Source: Capillidium heterosporum (Eukaryota; Entomophthoromycota; Entomophthoromycetes; Entomophthorales; Capillidiaceae). From it: 64,000 nt of DNA. Below are positions 22,724-34,145 of this stretch, one piece after another. Where the stretch lies: positions 1,860,001-1,924,000 of the forward strand of contig WBMQ01000003.1 in NCBI GenBank assembly GCA_016630905.1, read 5' to 3'. Within the stretch, counting starts at the first letter, position 1, and the number at the start of each line of letters is the position of its first letter. Below the pieces are notes generated by a model. The model searched no databases, was not told the origin of the DNA, and saw only the letters and a list, made by a program, of their open reading frames with translations. A program made the position numbers and the translations under genes.

Positions 22724-23187
22724 ATGAAAATTTCTCAAGCGCTGGGTTTTATTGGTTTATCGATCGCGGTACTTGCTGCACCAAAAATCTATCCAACCGT
22801 CTCAGGTTTAGCCTTAGATGTGGAAATGCGGACCACTACTGGTAAGTGGCCTGCTAGTCGTTAGCTTTGACACCAAACTTGAACCTACATCAAACTACTA
22901 CATCTTGGGTTCATCTCCAAATACTGCAACCAACTATCTCTTGCTATAGTCAAGCAGCACTTTAACTTCCTTCTTGTCCATATTCCTTCTCACTATACGG
23001 TGCCTAATATTTGTGTTTGGCTAGAATTTACGAATATGTACTGATTGATTTTCAAATGAATAGAAAGTTTTACATTTAATATATATTATTATTTCCTATA
23101 GAAAGTTCATTTAAGGTTCAGTATAATCTTCTGACCAAGTACGAGGCCCCCACAGTCTATCAATTTTTAGCCCAAACAAACTTTTGA
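22724..23187 (+). CDS. Possible small secreted protein, spliced
   Basis: The ATG at 22724 opens MKISQALGFIGLSIAVLAAP, a good signal peptide, then KIYPTVSGLALDVEMRTT. The unspliced frame ends at 22864. A GTAAGT donor at 22842 and an acceptor at 23100-23101 would join in frame to SSFKVQYNLLTKYEAPTVYQ and end at 23187, giving about 68 residues. That intron would be 260 bases, much longer than every other intron in the window, so the gene model is weak. I do not recognise the protein. Confidence 0.3.
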
Positions 23188-23882
23188 ACCTTACTCTGCA
23201 AAGTAGGTAGCAAGAACTTCATTACTATATTGTATTGAAGTCAAAGGATTTACCACCAGACCGGTCGACGATCTGTAAATTAAAAATATCCTTTTAAATT
23301 ACAGTGAGATATAAAGCCAATTTACAGACCTTTTCATCCAAGTATCAAATAAATCTATTTCTATCGTATACGGGATACTGTATTTAACCATCAAGGATCC
23401 AAAGGCTAGTACCAATTTTTGCCAGAAAATGTTTTTCAATAGAATAAGCTTTTGGCTGAATCTGACGTAGCTCAGGTTTCTAAAGTTGAATCTAATAAAG
23501 TCAAATCTATGATGATGCTTCAGCAGCTTTTCATCTTTTTAGCTTTAGCAGTAGCAACAAGATTTCGAAAATGAAGAGTTCAATTTGGAAGATTAAATGA
23601 ATGAATATAAAAGTAGGTATTTAAGGTGTATTTAAATAGCTTATTTAATTTGTTAATCGCATTAGGTTCGAGAAAGAATGAAATATCTATCAACAAATGC
23701 TAAATAAAAACGAACGGATTTAAGAGTTGTTTGAAATGAGGAAATTGTCAACTTTGAATATGCAATTTTCTAAAGGATGTAATGAGATGATATTTCGCTT
23801 TTTAATTAAGAAAGTATCCAACGTACAAGCTTAGTATAGATGAGTTCGCCAAAGGTAAGGTCACTGCTATTTGGCTGTCTAT

Positions 23883-23906
23883 AGCTGTATTGCTATTAAT
23901 ACAGCT
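23883..23906. terminator. Small perfect hairpin 3' of reductase copy 3
   Basis: AGCTGTATT and AATACAGCT form a 9-bp perfect stem around a 6-base loop. It sits about 80 bases beyond the stop codon of the minus-strand reductase copy 3. A role in 3'-end formation is only a guess. The rest of 23188-23984 shows no gene. Confidence 0.3.
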
Positions 23907-23984
23907 TTAAAATAAAGCATATGGACATTTAAACTAAAATAACTGTATTTATTAAAAGCATGCGAAAGATAGCCAAACTTCAGC

Positions 23985-26900
23985 CTAGTTCAGGTCCAAC
24001 AGTTTCTTATCTAAAAATCCGATATCCAACCATCCCTTCACATACTTTTCAACCAATTCGAACCCAATGACGTTCAAATCCTTAATCTCGTTGGACAAAG
24101 TCTCTGTCTTTTCAGTCTCCATCACGATCTTACTATCTTCCTTCAGTACACCTTCGAAGAACTCAGCCAAGGTAGCTAAGGGGTTGACGTCAACGTTCTG
24201 GAACTTCTCATTACCCTTCAGCAATGTTAGGAAAACCTGGTTGTCGATGACGTCGAATTTGAACCCAAGCTTGTAGAGGTATGAAGCGAATTTGGACCAG
24301 TTCAAGTTCTTGGGGTTGACAATATGACTGATGGTCGACTCATGTGGATTGGAGAGGTTGAAGGAGATTTCGACGATAGAGTTGGCAGCTACATCGACCG
24401 GGATCCAAGCGATACCTTCACCGAAGGATGAGGGGAGATATTTCATGACCGAGCATCCTTTAATCAATAGAGGGATATGCTCCTTGCAGTTCCAAACGCC
24501 GTTGATAGTATCGCCACTCACCTGAGCTACACGGAAGACGTCAATGTTCAAATTGTAGTGCTCCTGGTAGTTGTAGCACAGAATTTCTGAGATCAATTTA
24601 GAGATGGGATACCCGTAGCAGGCCTTCAAGTTCCTAAATTCGGTAGTCAATCGCTCCTCCTTGATATACTTCCCTTTTAACGTAGGTACGGTGGCACCGA
24701 TCGTCGAGATAAAGCCAAATTTGACTCCTTTGCTAGGGTTCAGAGCTTGAATACGGATGAGGTGTAATACTGAATCAATGCAGTCCTTGAACTCGATCAC
24801 TGGTTTTAGGAAGTCCATCATCCAAGCTACATGGTATATGATGTCGACGTTCAGTAAGACTTGTCTGTAGGTTGCATCAGTCTAAACCTAACTGGATATC
24901 CTTGGAGACATAAGGTAAGGCTACAAGGCGCGACAAGTCCTCCTCCTTGACATCGATTTTACGTTCGTTGAAGCTCTGCAGCAGTCGATCCATGGCCTGG
25001 TCGTTGGATTTGGCACGAATTAAGCAGTATATCTGGCCAATATCGCTACGTTCTAACAGACTCTTGATCATAAAGTTGCCCAAGGACCCATTGGCACCAG
25101 TGATCAATGCGTTCAACTTGGCATCATCCTGAATCGCACCATTGATGTCAACATCAGAGACTCCTAAGCGATTAAGCAAGTTACTGTTCTCAGCTTCGAA
25201 CTTGGGATAGTCCAAATATCCATCGATCATAACATCTACCTCGGCCTTGAAGCTCTCAATGGTTTGTACAGCCTGAACCTTGTCATTTAATTTGTCGGAG
25301 ATGACCTGAGACAGCTTCAGCAGGTTGTCGTTGGTGTAGATGTCGTTCAAGTTCAGCTTGAAGTCGGTATACTTGGTCTGCAAGATGTTACGGAGCTTGA
25401 CCGAGGTCAAAGAGTCCAAACCTTGGCTGAAGAAGCTTACGTCATCCCTAAGTGCCTTACCAGTTACCTTTTCGAAGCTCTGTCTGATGTTACCCTTGAT
25501 GAAATCAATATCCTTGTTGTTGAGGTTGTCGTCGTTGTCCTTTAAGCTGTTACTGTCGTCGTCATCATCGTTGGCGTTAGTATTCTCGAATTCCTTATAT
25601 ATCTGGGTGATCTCCTCCAAGAACAACTTCTCGGCCTCCTTACGCTTGACGTTACCCTTCAACGTGATGGGCAACTTCTTGCCTGAGTGGAAGGGGATGA
25701 TATATACTAATTCCTCCATGATCTTGGAGTGAGAGGGCGAATCCTCGTTAGCCAAGTCGACGTACTGGATGACCTGCTTGTATAATTGGTGTAGGGGAAC
25801 CTTACCAGACTCCTTGATGTTCAGCTGCACTATGCAACAGGTGTGCAGTTGACCATTACCATACACTAAGGCCTTCTCAATGTAGTTGCAACTGAGAAGC
25901 TTGTGTTCGATAGGAATGGGGTTCGTCTTCTCACCAGAGATATGGATGATGGTATCGTCAACTCGCCCTAGAACTACAAACTCAAAGATCCCTTTGTCAA
26001 TATCCAGCCGGATGATTTGGAAGAGATCACTAAGTAAGTATCCCTCCATCTCGTCGTTCTCCAGCAGACCTGTGGCTAGGCCACGATCGTCCTTGTGAAT
26101 CAACACTTGACAAGTGTTGTCCAAGATATTGACGATGGAAAACTTCAAGCCCTCCTTGAAGTGTAAGGTCTGAAGTTCCTTGTTGTTACGATTGAGTACC
26201 GAGTTGGCGATGAACCCGGTCTCCGTTGAACCGTACCCGTTGATCAAGTTGACATTATTCCCAGTAAACTTCTCACCTATACGTGTAGGTAAGACGGCTC
26301 CACCGGTGACTATGATCTCCAGCTTACTCAGGTGTTCCCAGACTCCTTCACCTTCGTCAGAGTCGGCGTGCTCCTCCAACTGCTTCAACAAGAAAGGCAA
26401 CATCATGAAGTAGCTGGCCTTGACTAATGTAGAGTCCTCGATAATGGATTTGGCTGTTACCATCTGATGCCTAGGGAAGGCAACAGTAGCACCATTGAAA
26501 ACGGTTCGGAGCAAGTGACCGAAACCGTAAACGTGGAAGAGAGGGGCACACGATAATGCCGTACCGTGGTAGACCTCGGAACCAACCTCGTTACGTTCAC
26601 GTTCGATCAAAGTTAGAACATACCGATTGCTCAATTTGATGAGCTTGGGGTAGCTGGTTGATCCAGAGCTATGGATGACCAATGCTATCTTTTCACTGGC
26701 GTCGCACCCACCACCAAGACTGTCGGGAATATTGATGATAGGTCTTACGAACGAAGTGAAGTTCAAGTCGATGTCGGGAAACAACACCTTCTCCACGAAT
26801 TTTAGATCAGGTAAACGTCTCCGCAACGCGTCTACCACCTCATTGAAGCTGGACTCGTAGACCAACGTTTTACACTGGCTCTTGGTCAGCAAATGAATCA

Positions 26901-27252
26901 ATATGTCAACTGAGTTGCGGGGAGAAAGGAAGATGGGGGTTAAATTCAAGTTGATGAGGGCAAATGCATTGAACATGTACTCTACGTTGCTGTTTAACAA
27001 CAAACCGACAGAGGCGAACCCGTCTTCATTTATTACGAAGCTGTCGCCGATTCTAAATTTCAACTGCTGGGAAGTGGAGAGGATGCCATGATAGACTTGC
27101 TTGTAGGATAGGTCGTTGTACTGTGAGTTGATGGAGTGTTTGATCAAAGGCTTGTCCTGGATCTTGGAGCTGGCTTGCAACTCAAAGACGTCGATGAACC
27201 GGTTATGCTTGGGGTAGGGAACTAAGTTGATATTACAGTCGCTCATACTCAT
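23985..27252 (-). pseudogene. Adenylate-forming reductase (A-T-R), copy 3, one frame break
   Basis: Third paralogue. The first frame, 27252-24877, holds the whole adenylation domain (HSSGSTSYPK, GYGSTETG, GRVDDTI), the carrier site QGLDSLTSVKLR and the reductase entry ITGANGSLGNF, and ends DIQLGLD at a TGA. The second frame, ending at 23985, holds the rest of the reductase (STIGAT, GYPISK with YxxxK, and the C-terminal GFLDKKLLDLN). Compared with copy 1, four extra bases sit at the junction (around 24876-24885), which is a net +1 shift. This is not a homopolymer, so a true mutation is more credible than in copy 2. If expressed, it would give an A-T protein with a truncated reductase that lacks the catalytic Tyr and Lys. 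Confidence 0.82.
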
Positions 27253-30200
27253 TAAAGTGCAGTTTTTATGGTTCTATTCTCTTGGATTTGTGGTGATGGT
27301 GGTGCTTGATGGATGTTGCTTGGTGTTTATATCTAAGTTGATTTTGAGATGTTGGATTTCAAGGGTCTATATATACCTAATTTTTCGAACGTAGTATTTA
27401 TAAGTTGAAACCTCAACGTGACCCTATATACAAAGAAAAGGTTTAATTTCAAACCGGCTATGCAGCACCTCGTTCTAACGCAAAGCTTACAAATATAGTT
27501 TCTTGGTTTTAGTTTAAACTCTTTATCTTGAACCCTCCCATTAGGTTTGCGGACCACACCTTACCTTCCAAAGTAAGCCTAGTCACACAGACGACATTTC
27601 GTTATTGTACATACCGAGGTATATACTAATTTATACTACTATATTTCAAACCTTTATCCCTTTCAAGTAAACAAACTGATGGGTGACAAGCAACTTCTAA
27701 CTTTACAAATCAACCTACCACGTAGTATTAGAGCTTTCCACTAATAGGATAATTAGATATGGCTTAATATATTTCTAGTAGAAAATCAATTTTCCTATTT
27801 GAATTGGGTATTCCGTCAAGAATAGCTCCGGTTGATTGCAACTAAAGATCTACCGGATTCAAATAGTAAGTTCAAGCTACTAACTGAATTGAAACCTCTA
27901 TTTTATGAGAAGGTAGTTGGGTTTTAGCTTAGAAAAGAATAGTCAATTGATAATTTTTATATCGCTATAACAGTAGCAAAAGTAGTTTTATGAAAGTGAG
28001 CTTTGGATCTGATTGAAATGTTTGATCGTTAAAGCTATGTAAATCGAATTGGAAGCTATAGGAAAAGATTGCTGTATAGGCTTGATAATCGATCGGAATC
28101 TCAAGACAAGCATTGAAAATATATATTGATCCAAGCAGCTGGGAATCAAATACAAAATACACTAGCAATCGATTTGATACTTCGATATAGCACATCTCTA
28201 GTGAAATCTATATGAAGATATAAATCTGAATTATTGGAAGCCTCAGTTATATATTGTTGAAAACTAAAGATTGTACATAGAAATACATTATATTGAAGTT
28301 TAGTGGATATACGATTTAAAGCTGAAAAGTAACCCAGTAGCCCTTTATATATACCAAAAAAATATGCTATCGTGGCTGAAACATATGCAAGATTTATATA
28401 AATTAACGATGGAATGGCAACCCATATTTTAAATTATATATATTGCCTTACAAGTATGAGCAATTTTTGAACCCTTAGTAAAGCTTGCTAACCTTGACTA
28501 TTGGAATTTGCCAGCCAGCATTCTATGTGATGGTTTAGTTAGTTTCAGTAGCTGCTATCGGCAATCCTTTAAAAATATTGGTTGGTATTGCAGCTACACA
28601 AACCATCAACTGATAATTAAACCAGCCAATAATATACAGCTCTAGTTTTCTGTAGGACCAATGATAGACTGTAGAATAAAGCCAACAGAGGTATAAAAGG
28701 CAACATTTCCAAATTGAAAGCCTGTGAATTTAGCCAAAACGGTAGACCAAACCCATCGGTGAGCGACAAAAGACTTTAATTTTATGAGTCGACATCCAAA
28801 CCTTTGACTCCGTTTCCCACAGAATATAAATTTGGGTATCGGTACACATTTCATCTTCCTTAAAGGCAGCACTTTCGGACATCATCGAAAATTGGAATTT
28901 CCGATTCCAAAATTTCGACACCGCATACGAGGTATGCTTACTAATTTTCCAAAGTGGTTACCTTGCCTATACGTAGTACCTATCTCTAAACATCGAATAC
29001 CTACTTGAAAAGGTATGAGCACATCCCATTTTAAAATCTAGAATATCCAGGTAGATACAATATAGTACACCATTTTCATTTCATATACTTGGGTATGTAT
29101 TCCGAAGATTTGAACTTATACGGTAGGCTATCAGCCTATATAACAGTAAGGACACTTTTAGATCTTACTACCTAAAGCTACTTTTCAATCTATCAGGATC
29201 AATTAGTTATAAGTGCACGTAACTACATTCGATTGATAATGTTGGTAACTTAAAGTACATATGTGTATTAGTTTATACGATCAACAATTACAAATATGTG
29301 AGCCATTTTATAAACATTATATTTAGTATAAGCCGATTAACAATAGTAAAAGATAAAAATGTTTCTTTTATAAATCACATGGAAATTAATAATAGAATTC
29401 TATAGATATTTCCTATATCAGTCAGAAATTCACTTGTGATAGATTCAAAGCCCTTTATAATACCAATGGATCTGCTAAGCTTAGAATCAATGTCTAAATA
29501 TACATTTACAAAGTTTTAGGCAAGGTATAGTTTTTACTCAAAATTTTGAACCCTAAACCAAACTACAGCTTCGCTACAATTCATTAGATAATTTTCTAAA
29601 TTTGGAAAGCAGTTTCTGCTTAAAATTTCATTCAACGGAAATTAATTTTCAACAGAAAATATTCAAATTATTCCAACTCCAACTGATAAACCTTGCCAAA
29701 AGTTTCCAAATGCAAAATTACCGGGTCGAAAGCTTTACCCGTTCAAGCAGTATCGGAAGGTCCAATTTACCAGCTTGCCGACCTCACCCTACCAAATCAG
29801 GATTCCGATTACAAACTTGAACCACTGTCATACTCAGCAGACAACTTTACCAACCTGAGAATTCTTTATTGGCAAGGTTAAAGTTGTACTCCAATTTGCT
29901 TTTACCCCATTTACATTATCCGATTTGAAGCTTTGCTTTTATGTTTATAGCTGGTCCTGCACCCTTACTAATATCGAGACGAAATTAAACCAAACTAAAA
30001 TTAATTCCTATATGCCTACCTTACAAACATCGAAAACCTACTAGAGATAGGTATATCTTCCGCTTATTAAACTTGTACGGATATAAAGGGCAAGGTATCT
30101 AAACTTTTAGCGTGCAGGTAGGTTTATCAGCCTACTTGATATTGCTAATCTATGCAGCTTTTAGATAGCATAACTATATATAGAAACTTTTCTCGAGTTC

Positions 30201-30632
30201 CGAAATTTTGTAAAGCAAACCTAAGTTTGCATTTGAAGACATATATGGATATTTCAATCTATTTCCGCAGACAGCACGACGTTACTTGTTTCCAAATTTC
30301 TAACACGCTTGTTATTTACCCTATCTTTGCGCCTATTTTCCTAACCTACCTTGTTGATAGAGCCAAACTTACTGTAGGTTTGGCTTTTAGATGTAGCTTT
30401 GAAAGATATATCAAAGTCCAAAACTACATGGTCAAAATTTTAAAATACATAGAAGCAAGATGTAAATGCCAATTTCATTGAAATAGGAATGTATTCAACT
30501 TATCCTCGGTTTTTAGCATCAACTAAAGTCATATATAAATTGACGCGGATAACAGACAAGGATTTTGATCGAGTTAAATTAAATAGAGCTTAGAAATACT
30601 TAAACTAAGTGCCAATTGTCAGAAATATCCTA
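27253..30632. other. Gene-poor AT-rich region with a partly duplicated segment
   Basis: No convincing gene in 3.4 kb. Segments near 28975-29165 and 29990-30170 look related: both have an AAACATCGAA...CCTAC stretch, then an AACTT.TACGG stretch, and then a short hairpin around TATCAGCCTA. Short frames at 28730-28921 (minus) and 29693-29881 (plus) have non-random-looking composition but no recognised motif. Confidence 0.35.
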
Positions 30633-30833
30633 TCATTTGGAGAATCTGAAAGCGATAGTTAAGGAAAGGTCAATTGGTTTTGAAGACGAAGTGCTAAGTG
30701 AAGGATGACGCAAGTATGGTGATAGGAGAGTAGTTGATGGAGAAGAGTTTGTAATTGAAGATGATGTCGGAGTGAGATGGAGGAGTTCGAGCTGTTTAAT
30801 CGTTTCATTTGCTAAGCTAGGGTTCAGTGTCAA
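30633..30833 (-). pseudogene. Decayed Ser/Thr/Pro-rich copy of the 31.7-kb gene
   Basis: This minus-strand frame is Ser/Thr/Pro-rich (TPTSSSITNSSPSTTLLSP) and resembles the secreted gene at 31699-31965 in composition and position. It has no signal peptide. Its 5' flank (31020-31130) matches the 5' flank of the intact gene (32065-32200). I read it as the decayed half of a tandem duplication. Confidence 0.35.
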
Positions 30834-31019
30834 AAATACACTGGAAAGTACTATAAAGGTTACTATAGCTTTTGTATATCACGTACTAATGGTGATTAAA
30901 AGGCTTAATGTTATTAAATATTTCAGTTTTTATTTATATTTTATAGCCACCTTAACTTACCCACACGAGTATACAAAACTTTTAATAGATACTGTTATCT
31001 AGTTATGCCTTAAATTGTA

Positions 31020-31130
31020 TTTGGGTGTTGAAGAATGGGGGTTGTATAGAGATCGACGGTTTGTAGAATGTGCTCTAGGCTACGTTTAAGGTATTGAAAA
31101 TTGGATTGTAGGTTCTCAACGAAATAAAGG
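31020..31130. repeat. Duplicated upstream segment, copy a
   Basis: It shares GGGGGTTG, GGTTTGTA and AAGGTATTG.AAATT stretches, in the same order, with 32065-32200. Each copy lies upstream (minus-strand sense) of a Ser/Pro-rich frame. Confidence 0.45.
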
Positions 31131-31698
31131 TCGGAGTGTTTTCAAAAATAAAAATGTCGAGTATTGAGGTTCAGTTTAGTGTTCGTTGGAAGATATGGAC
31201 CAATATGAAAGCGTTGATAAATTTGAAAATATGGAATGGCAACAGCAGCATTATCCTTTTGAAAATACTACAGTTGATTCAACATACCTTTCACTCTTCA
31301 ATTGGAATTTACGCTCTGGCTCTGTCTCAACAAGATCGTAAATTTCATATCTAGTTGTCATTAGTAGACCAACTCCATTTATTCAAGTCTAAATTATATA
31401 TAGCACATATATATATAACCTTATATTTCGGATTATGTAATGGATTTTATTCTAACTTTAAAAAGCTATTGTTCATTCTTTCAATATATATTATTGAAAC
31501 AGCACCATATCAAAGAACTTTATATAAATTCTACTTTCACAAACACTGATATAGTTATATATTAAATTGGAATATATGTGTCGGATTTATTAAAGAATAT
31601 AAGTGTGGTTTTTAAACCTACATGCCTTTGGATATATTATCTAATTAATTTGTATATAAGCTAGTAAATGTAATATATACATGTATGAGTCAAAGTAC

Positions 31699-31965
31699 TC
31701 AAGGGCTAGGAGTTGATGTACCACTTGAAGAAGGTTGAGAAGAAGGAGGTTGAGTTGGAGCTGGGCCTGAAGTTGGAGGCAAAGGTGGAGGGGAATCAGA
31801 GCCAGAAGATGAAGACATAGTTGGGGAAGGTGGACGTGGAGCTGACGTTGAAGGTGGAGGAGGAGGCTGGGCTAAAATGGGTGCCTTATCGATTGGAATA
31901 GGGTTAGGTACAGTAAATATACTAGATAATAAAGTGAGTGTAACTATTATTTTAAAATCCTTCAT
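31699..31965 (-). CDS. Small secreted Pro/Ser-rich protein
   Basis: A frame of 88 residues. MKDFKIIVTLTLLSSIFTVP is a likely signal peptide. The mature part is dominated by Pro, Ser and Thr with runs such as PPPPPSTSAPRPPSPT and SQPSSSGTSTPSP. There are no cysteines and no recognised domain. The composition resembles fungal wall-linked or O-mannosylated peptides, but that is inference. The coding strand is locally richer in G+C than its flanks. Its 5' flank is duplicated near 31.0-31.1 kb beside a decayed copy. Confidence 0.5.
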   Translation of the reverse strand: MKDFKIIVTLTLLSSIFTVPNPIPIDKAPILAQPPPPPSTSAPRPPSPTMSSSSGSDSPPPLPPTSGPAPTQPPSSQPSSSGTSTPSP

Positions 31966-32064
31966 ACTGATACCGACTAGAATTTTTAATTTAAACTAAA
32001 GGAATATATTTGGCTCACTTGATTTTATAGCTATTTTATCACACCTATTTGTATATAGAGATTT

Positions 32065-32200
32065 AGAATAATGGGGGTTGGCCTTCATATTAGACTTGCA
32101 TATTAAAAAGCGGAGACTAATAGGATTGTTGGTTTGTAAATTGGTTCTAAGCTAAATTGAAGGTATTGGAAATTAGGTTGTATTTTTTCAAATGAGTTAT
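32065..32200. repeat. Duplicated upstream segment, copy b
   Basis: Partner of the segment at 31020-31130. It lies 100-235 bases before the ATG of the Pro/Ser-rich gene. The following 32201-32584 shows no gene. Confidence 0.45.
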
Positions 32201-32584
32201 GTATAGTGCCCCAAAATTTATAGTATTAGAAAAAATATAGTATGGTAGCTATTTATACTTATTTTATTGTTTTCTATGGAGAGATATGCTGAGATAAGTG
32301 CGACAATGTAACGAATAATGCGGAGTGGCGAAAATTTCCTTATTGTTTTAGAATTCATACAACCAACTCAATAAACTACATTCCTTTCAAAGCGAACCTG
32401 TATCTTGGATTAACAGTAGTACACAAGCTTGCTCATTTTAAATGGCGTATTGATTAGCTTATTCAAATATGAAGGTCTTCTCTGATGGTATGTAGTAAAT
32501 GTCTTGAACTTTTGCAAGCCTGAATTTCCCTGTACGCCCTATTTTAATATCTTTCTATAATAGTTAGTGCTATTTATATGGTTT

Positions 32585-33261
32585 TGTAACAGCCTTTGCT
32601 ATTAAAATTCCTAGCACTAGACCATAGACCTGCTATATTTATTTGTTTTCTTATACCACTTGCTCTATCAACTTTCCTTCTGTCGATACCCCAATTTGTA
32701 GCTATTTTTGGTTACGAACCTGTTCTACTCTCCAAATTTTCTTGGTTATCTTGACTACTTCTCAGCTTTAATCATAACTTAGGAACTCAAACTATCAGTA
32801 GTATAACATTTGATACTAGAGTTCCAATAGTTGCAACTTCACTAATCGTTTAACTATGAAGATGGATAAATCTACACTTGGTCTAGATATTGTAAAATAT
32901 CAGAGGTATTTAAACCCTTTGATTGTCATCAAAAACTTGTACCTTGATCTCAATCCTCGTTTCCTAGTCATAGCTATTACCCAGAAGTTTGATTCCATTT
33001 CCTAGCTCTTGAATGAAATCTTGTCTTTGACAAGTATCTTTTATTAACATAGTGCTACTATGTGATCCGAAATTTCCACTCTCCTAGTTTCTTACTACCT
33101 TCTGACTCTCTTAGCTACCCTTAAGACTCGTCTCTTTTGGGCGATTAATATTACCGATGCAGGGGTAGGCATTGGTTCTATTTTTCCGACTTATCATGTC
33201 ATATACTCACACTATAATGCCATCATTACTTAGATCCAGCGGCACCTCTCAGAACCTTACA
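32585..33261 (+). mobile_element. Solo LTR, subfamily A2 (internally deleted)
   Basis: It starts TGTAACAGCC and ends AGAACCTTACA, so it has TG...CA ends. It has an internal hairpin region near 32706, a TATTTAAA near 32907, and a decayed gag N-terminus from about 33060 (SYYLLTLLATL, then FWAINIT). About 250 bases of the gag-encoding part seen in A1 are missing near 33155. The same deletion is present in the copy at 49956-50635. Flanking 5-mers (GGTTT and GTTAG) do not match cleanly. Confidence 0.75.
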
Positions 33262-33394
33262 GTTAGCATAAAAAATTGATAGTTCATAGATTTATTGGGC
33301 TTGACTGTATATCCATGACTACCTTATAATATGGGAACTTAAATTATAAATTTATTGACAATCTATACGCTATAAAATTTTGTATATAGTTGGT

Positions 33395-33720
33395 AAAGAA
33401 TTCATATATCCAACAATCTCATCACCAGTTATAGCAAATAGTATCCAAGAGACAGTAGTAAATTACAAATTGGATGGATTACATCTAAATCAGGTATCAG
33501 CAACACCACAAGTAGCTTGAATCTCTAAAACCTTCGCTTCTTGAAACAACGTAATTTTCTATATATGATAATAAGGAGTGTATCCTTTCAACGTGGAATA
33601 AGTTTCTGTAATCACCACTTCCCTGAAATTCGACTACTAGCTTATGACTAAAATGTGTCAAAAGTTCTGGATTAACTCCAAATCCAATAATTTAATTTAT
33701 ACTAGATAGGTGATAAACTT
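33395..33720 (+). repeat. Conserved upstream segment of family member 3
   Basis: Aligns with 36190-36560 and 45380-45147 (minus): all share a CATCACCA/CATTATCA stretch, then TAGCAAATA, then TATCCA. It lies about 200-530 bases before the secreted-protein start at 33927. It could be a promoter module or a decayed partner ORF. Confidence 0.5.
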
Positions 33721-33926
33721 AGGAGGCTATTGGGAACACATACTAAATGTTACTAAGTACAAAGTTCAATTTTGCCCATTAAAGGTAGCTTTATGGAATA
33801 TTAGATTGTACGACATTGTTCTCGACTCTGGCCTCCATCTCAAAAATGACAATAAATGAGAATTTAGAAAAGCTGTATTGATATATAAAGAGCTCATCGA
33901 GCTCCAATGCCAAAATAAATTTAAGT

Positions 33927-34145
33927 ATGAAGTTCTCAGCCACCTTACTTATCTTACTAGCTTCCATTACCTAGTCCTTACACCTCTTCAGTTCCAACTC
34001 AAGCCCATATTTCGATTTGAGACCCCTATTTAACATCGTTCAATCCCATTTTAACTCCCTCCTTAAATGTAATACCATAGTCTATAAGCTGCTAAATCCT
34101 GATAAGCGCAAGTTGGTCGACCACTTGATTCGAAACACTGATTAA
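33927..34145 (+). pseudogene. Small secreted protein family member 3, Gln codon to stop
   Basis: ATG then MKFSATLLILLASIT, then TAG where intact members have the glutamine of QSLHLF. The frame then continues SLHLFSSNSSPYFDLR and ends with the core YKLLNPDKRKLVDHLIRNTD before TAA at 34143-34145. The single lesion in frame is CAG to TAG inside the signal peptide. TATATAAA lies at 33882-33889, 37 bases before the ATG. Without read-through no protein is made. Confidence 0.72.

Noticed and set aside
28642-28921. Minus-strand frames with readings such as DTQIYILWETESKVW
   Set aside because: The composition looks protein-like, but there is no known motif, no convincing start, and the two overlapping frames compete; not enough to call a gene.
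29602-29881. Plus-strand frames of 62-72 codons
   Set aside because: Short, overlapping in two frames, no signal peptide or motif, and within a duplicated AT-rich stretch.
30152-30481. 109-codon plus-strand frame
   Set aside because: Composition is typical of AT-rich chance frames (Ile, Tyr, Lys, Phe); no motif or conserved copy.
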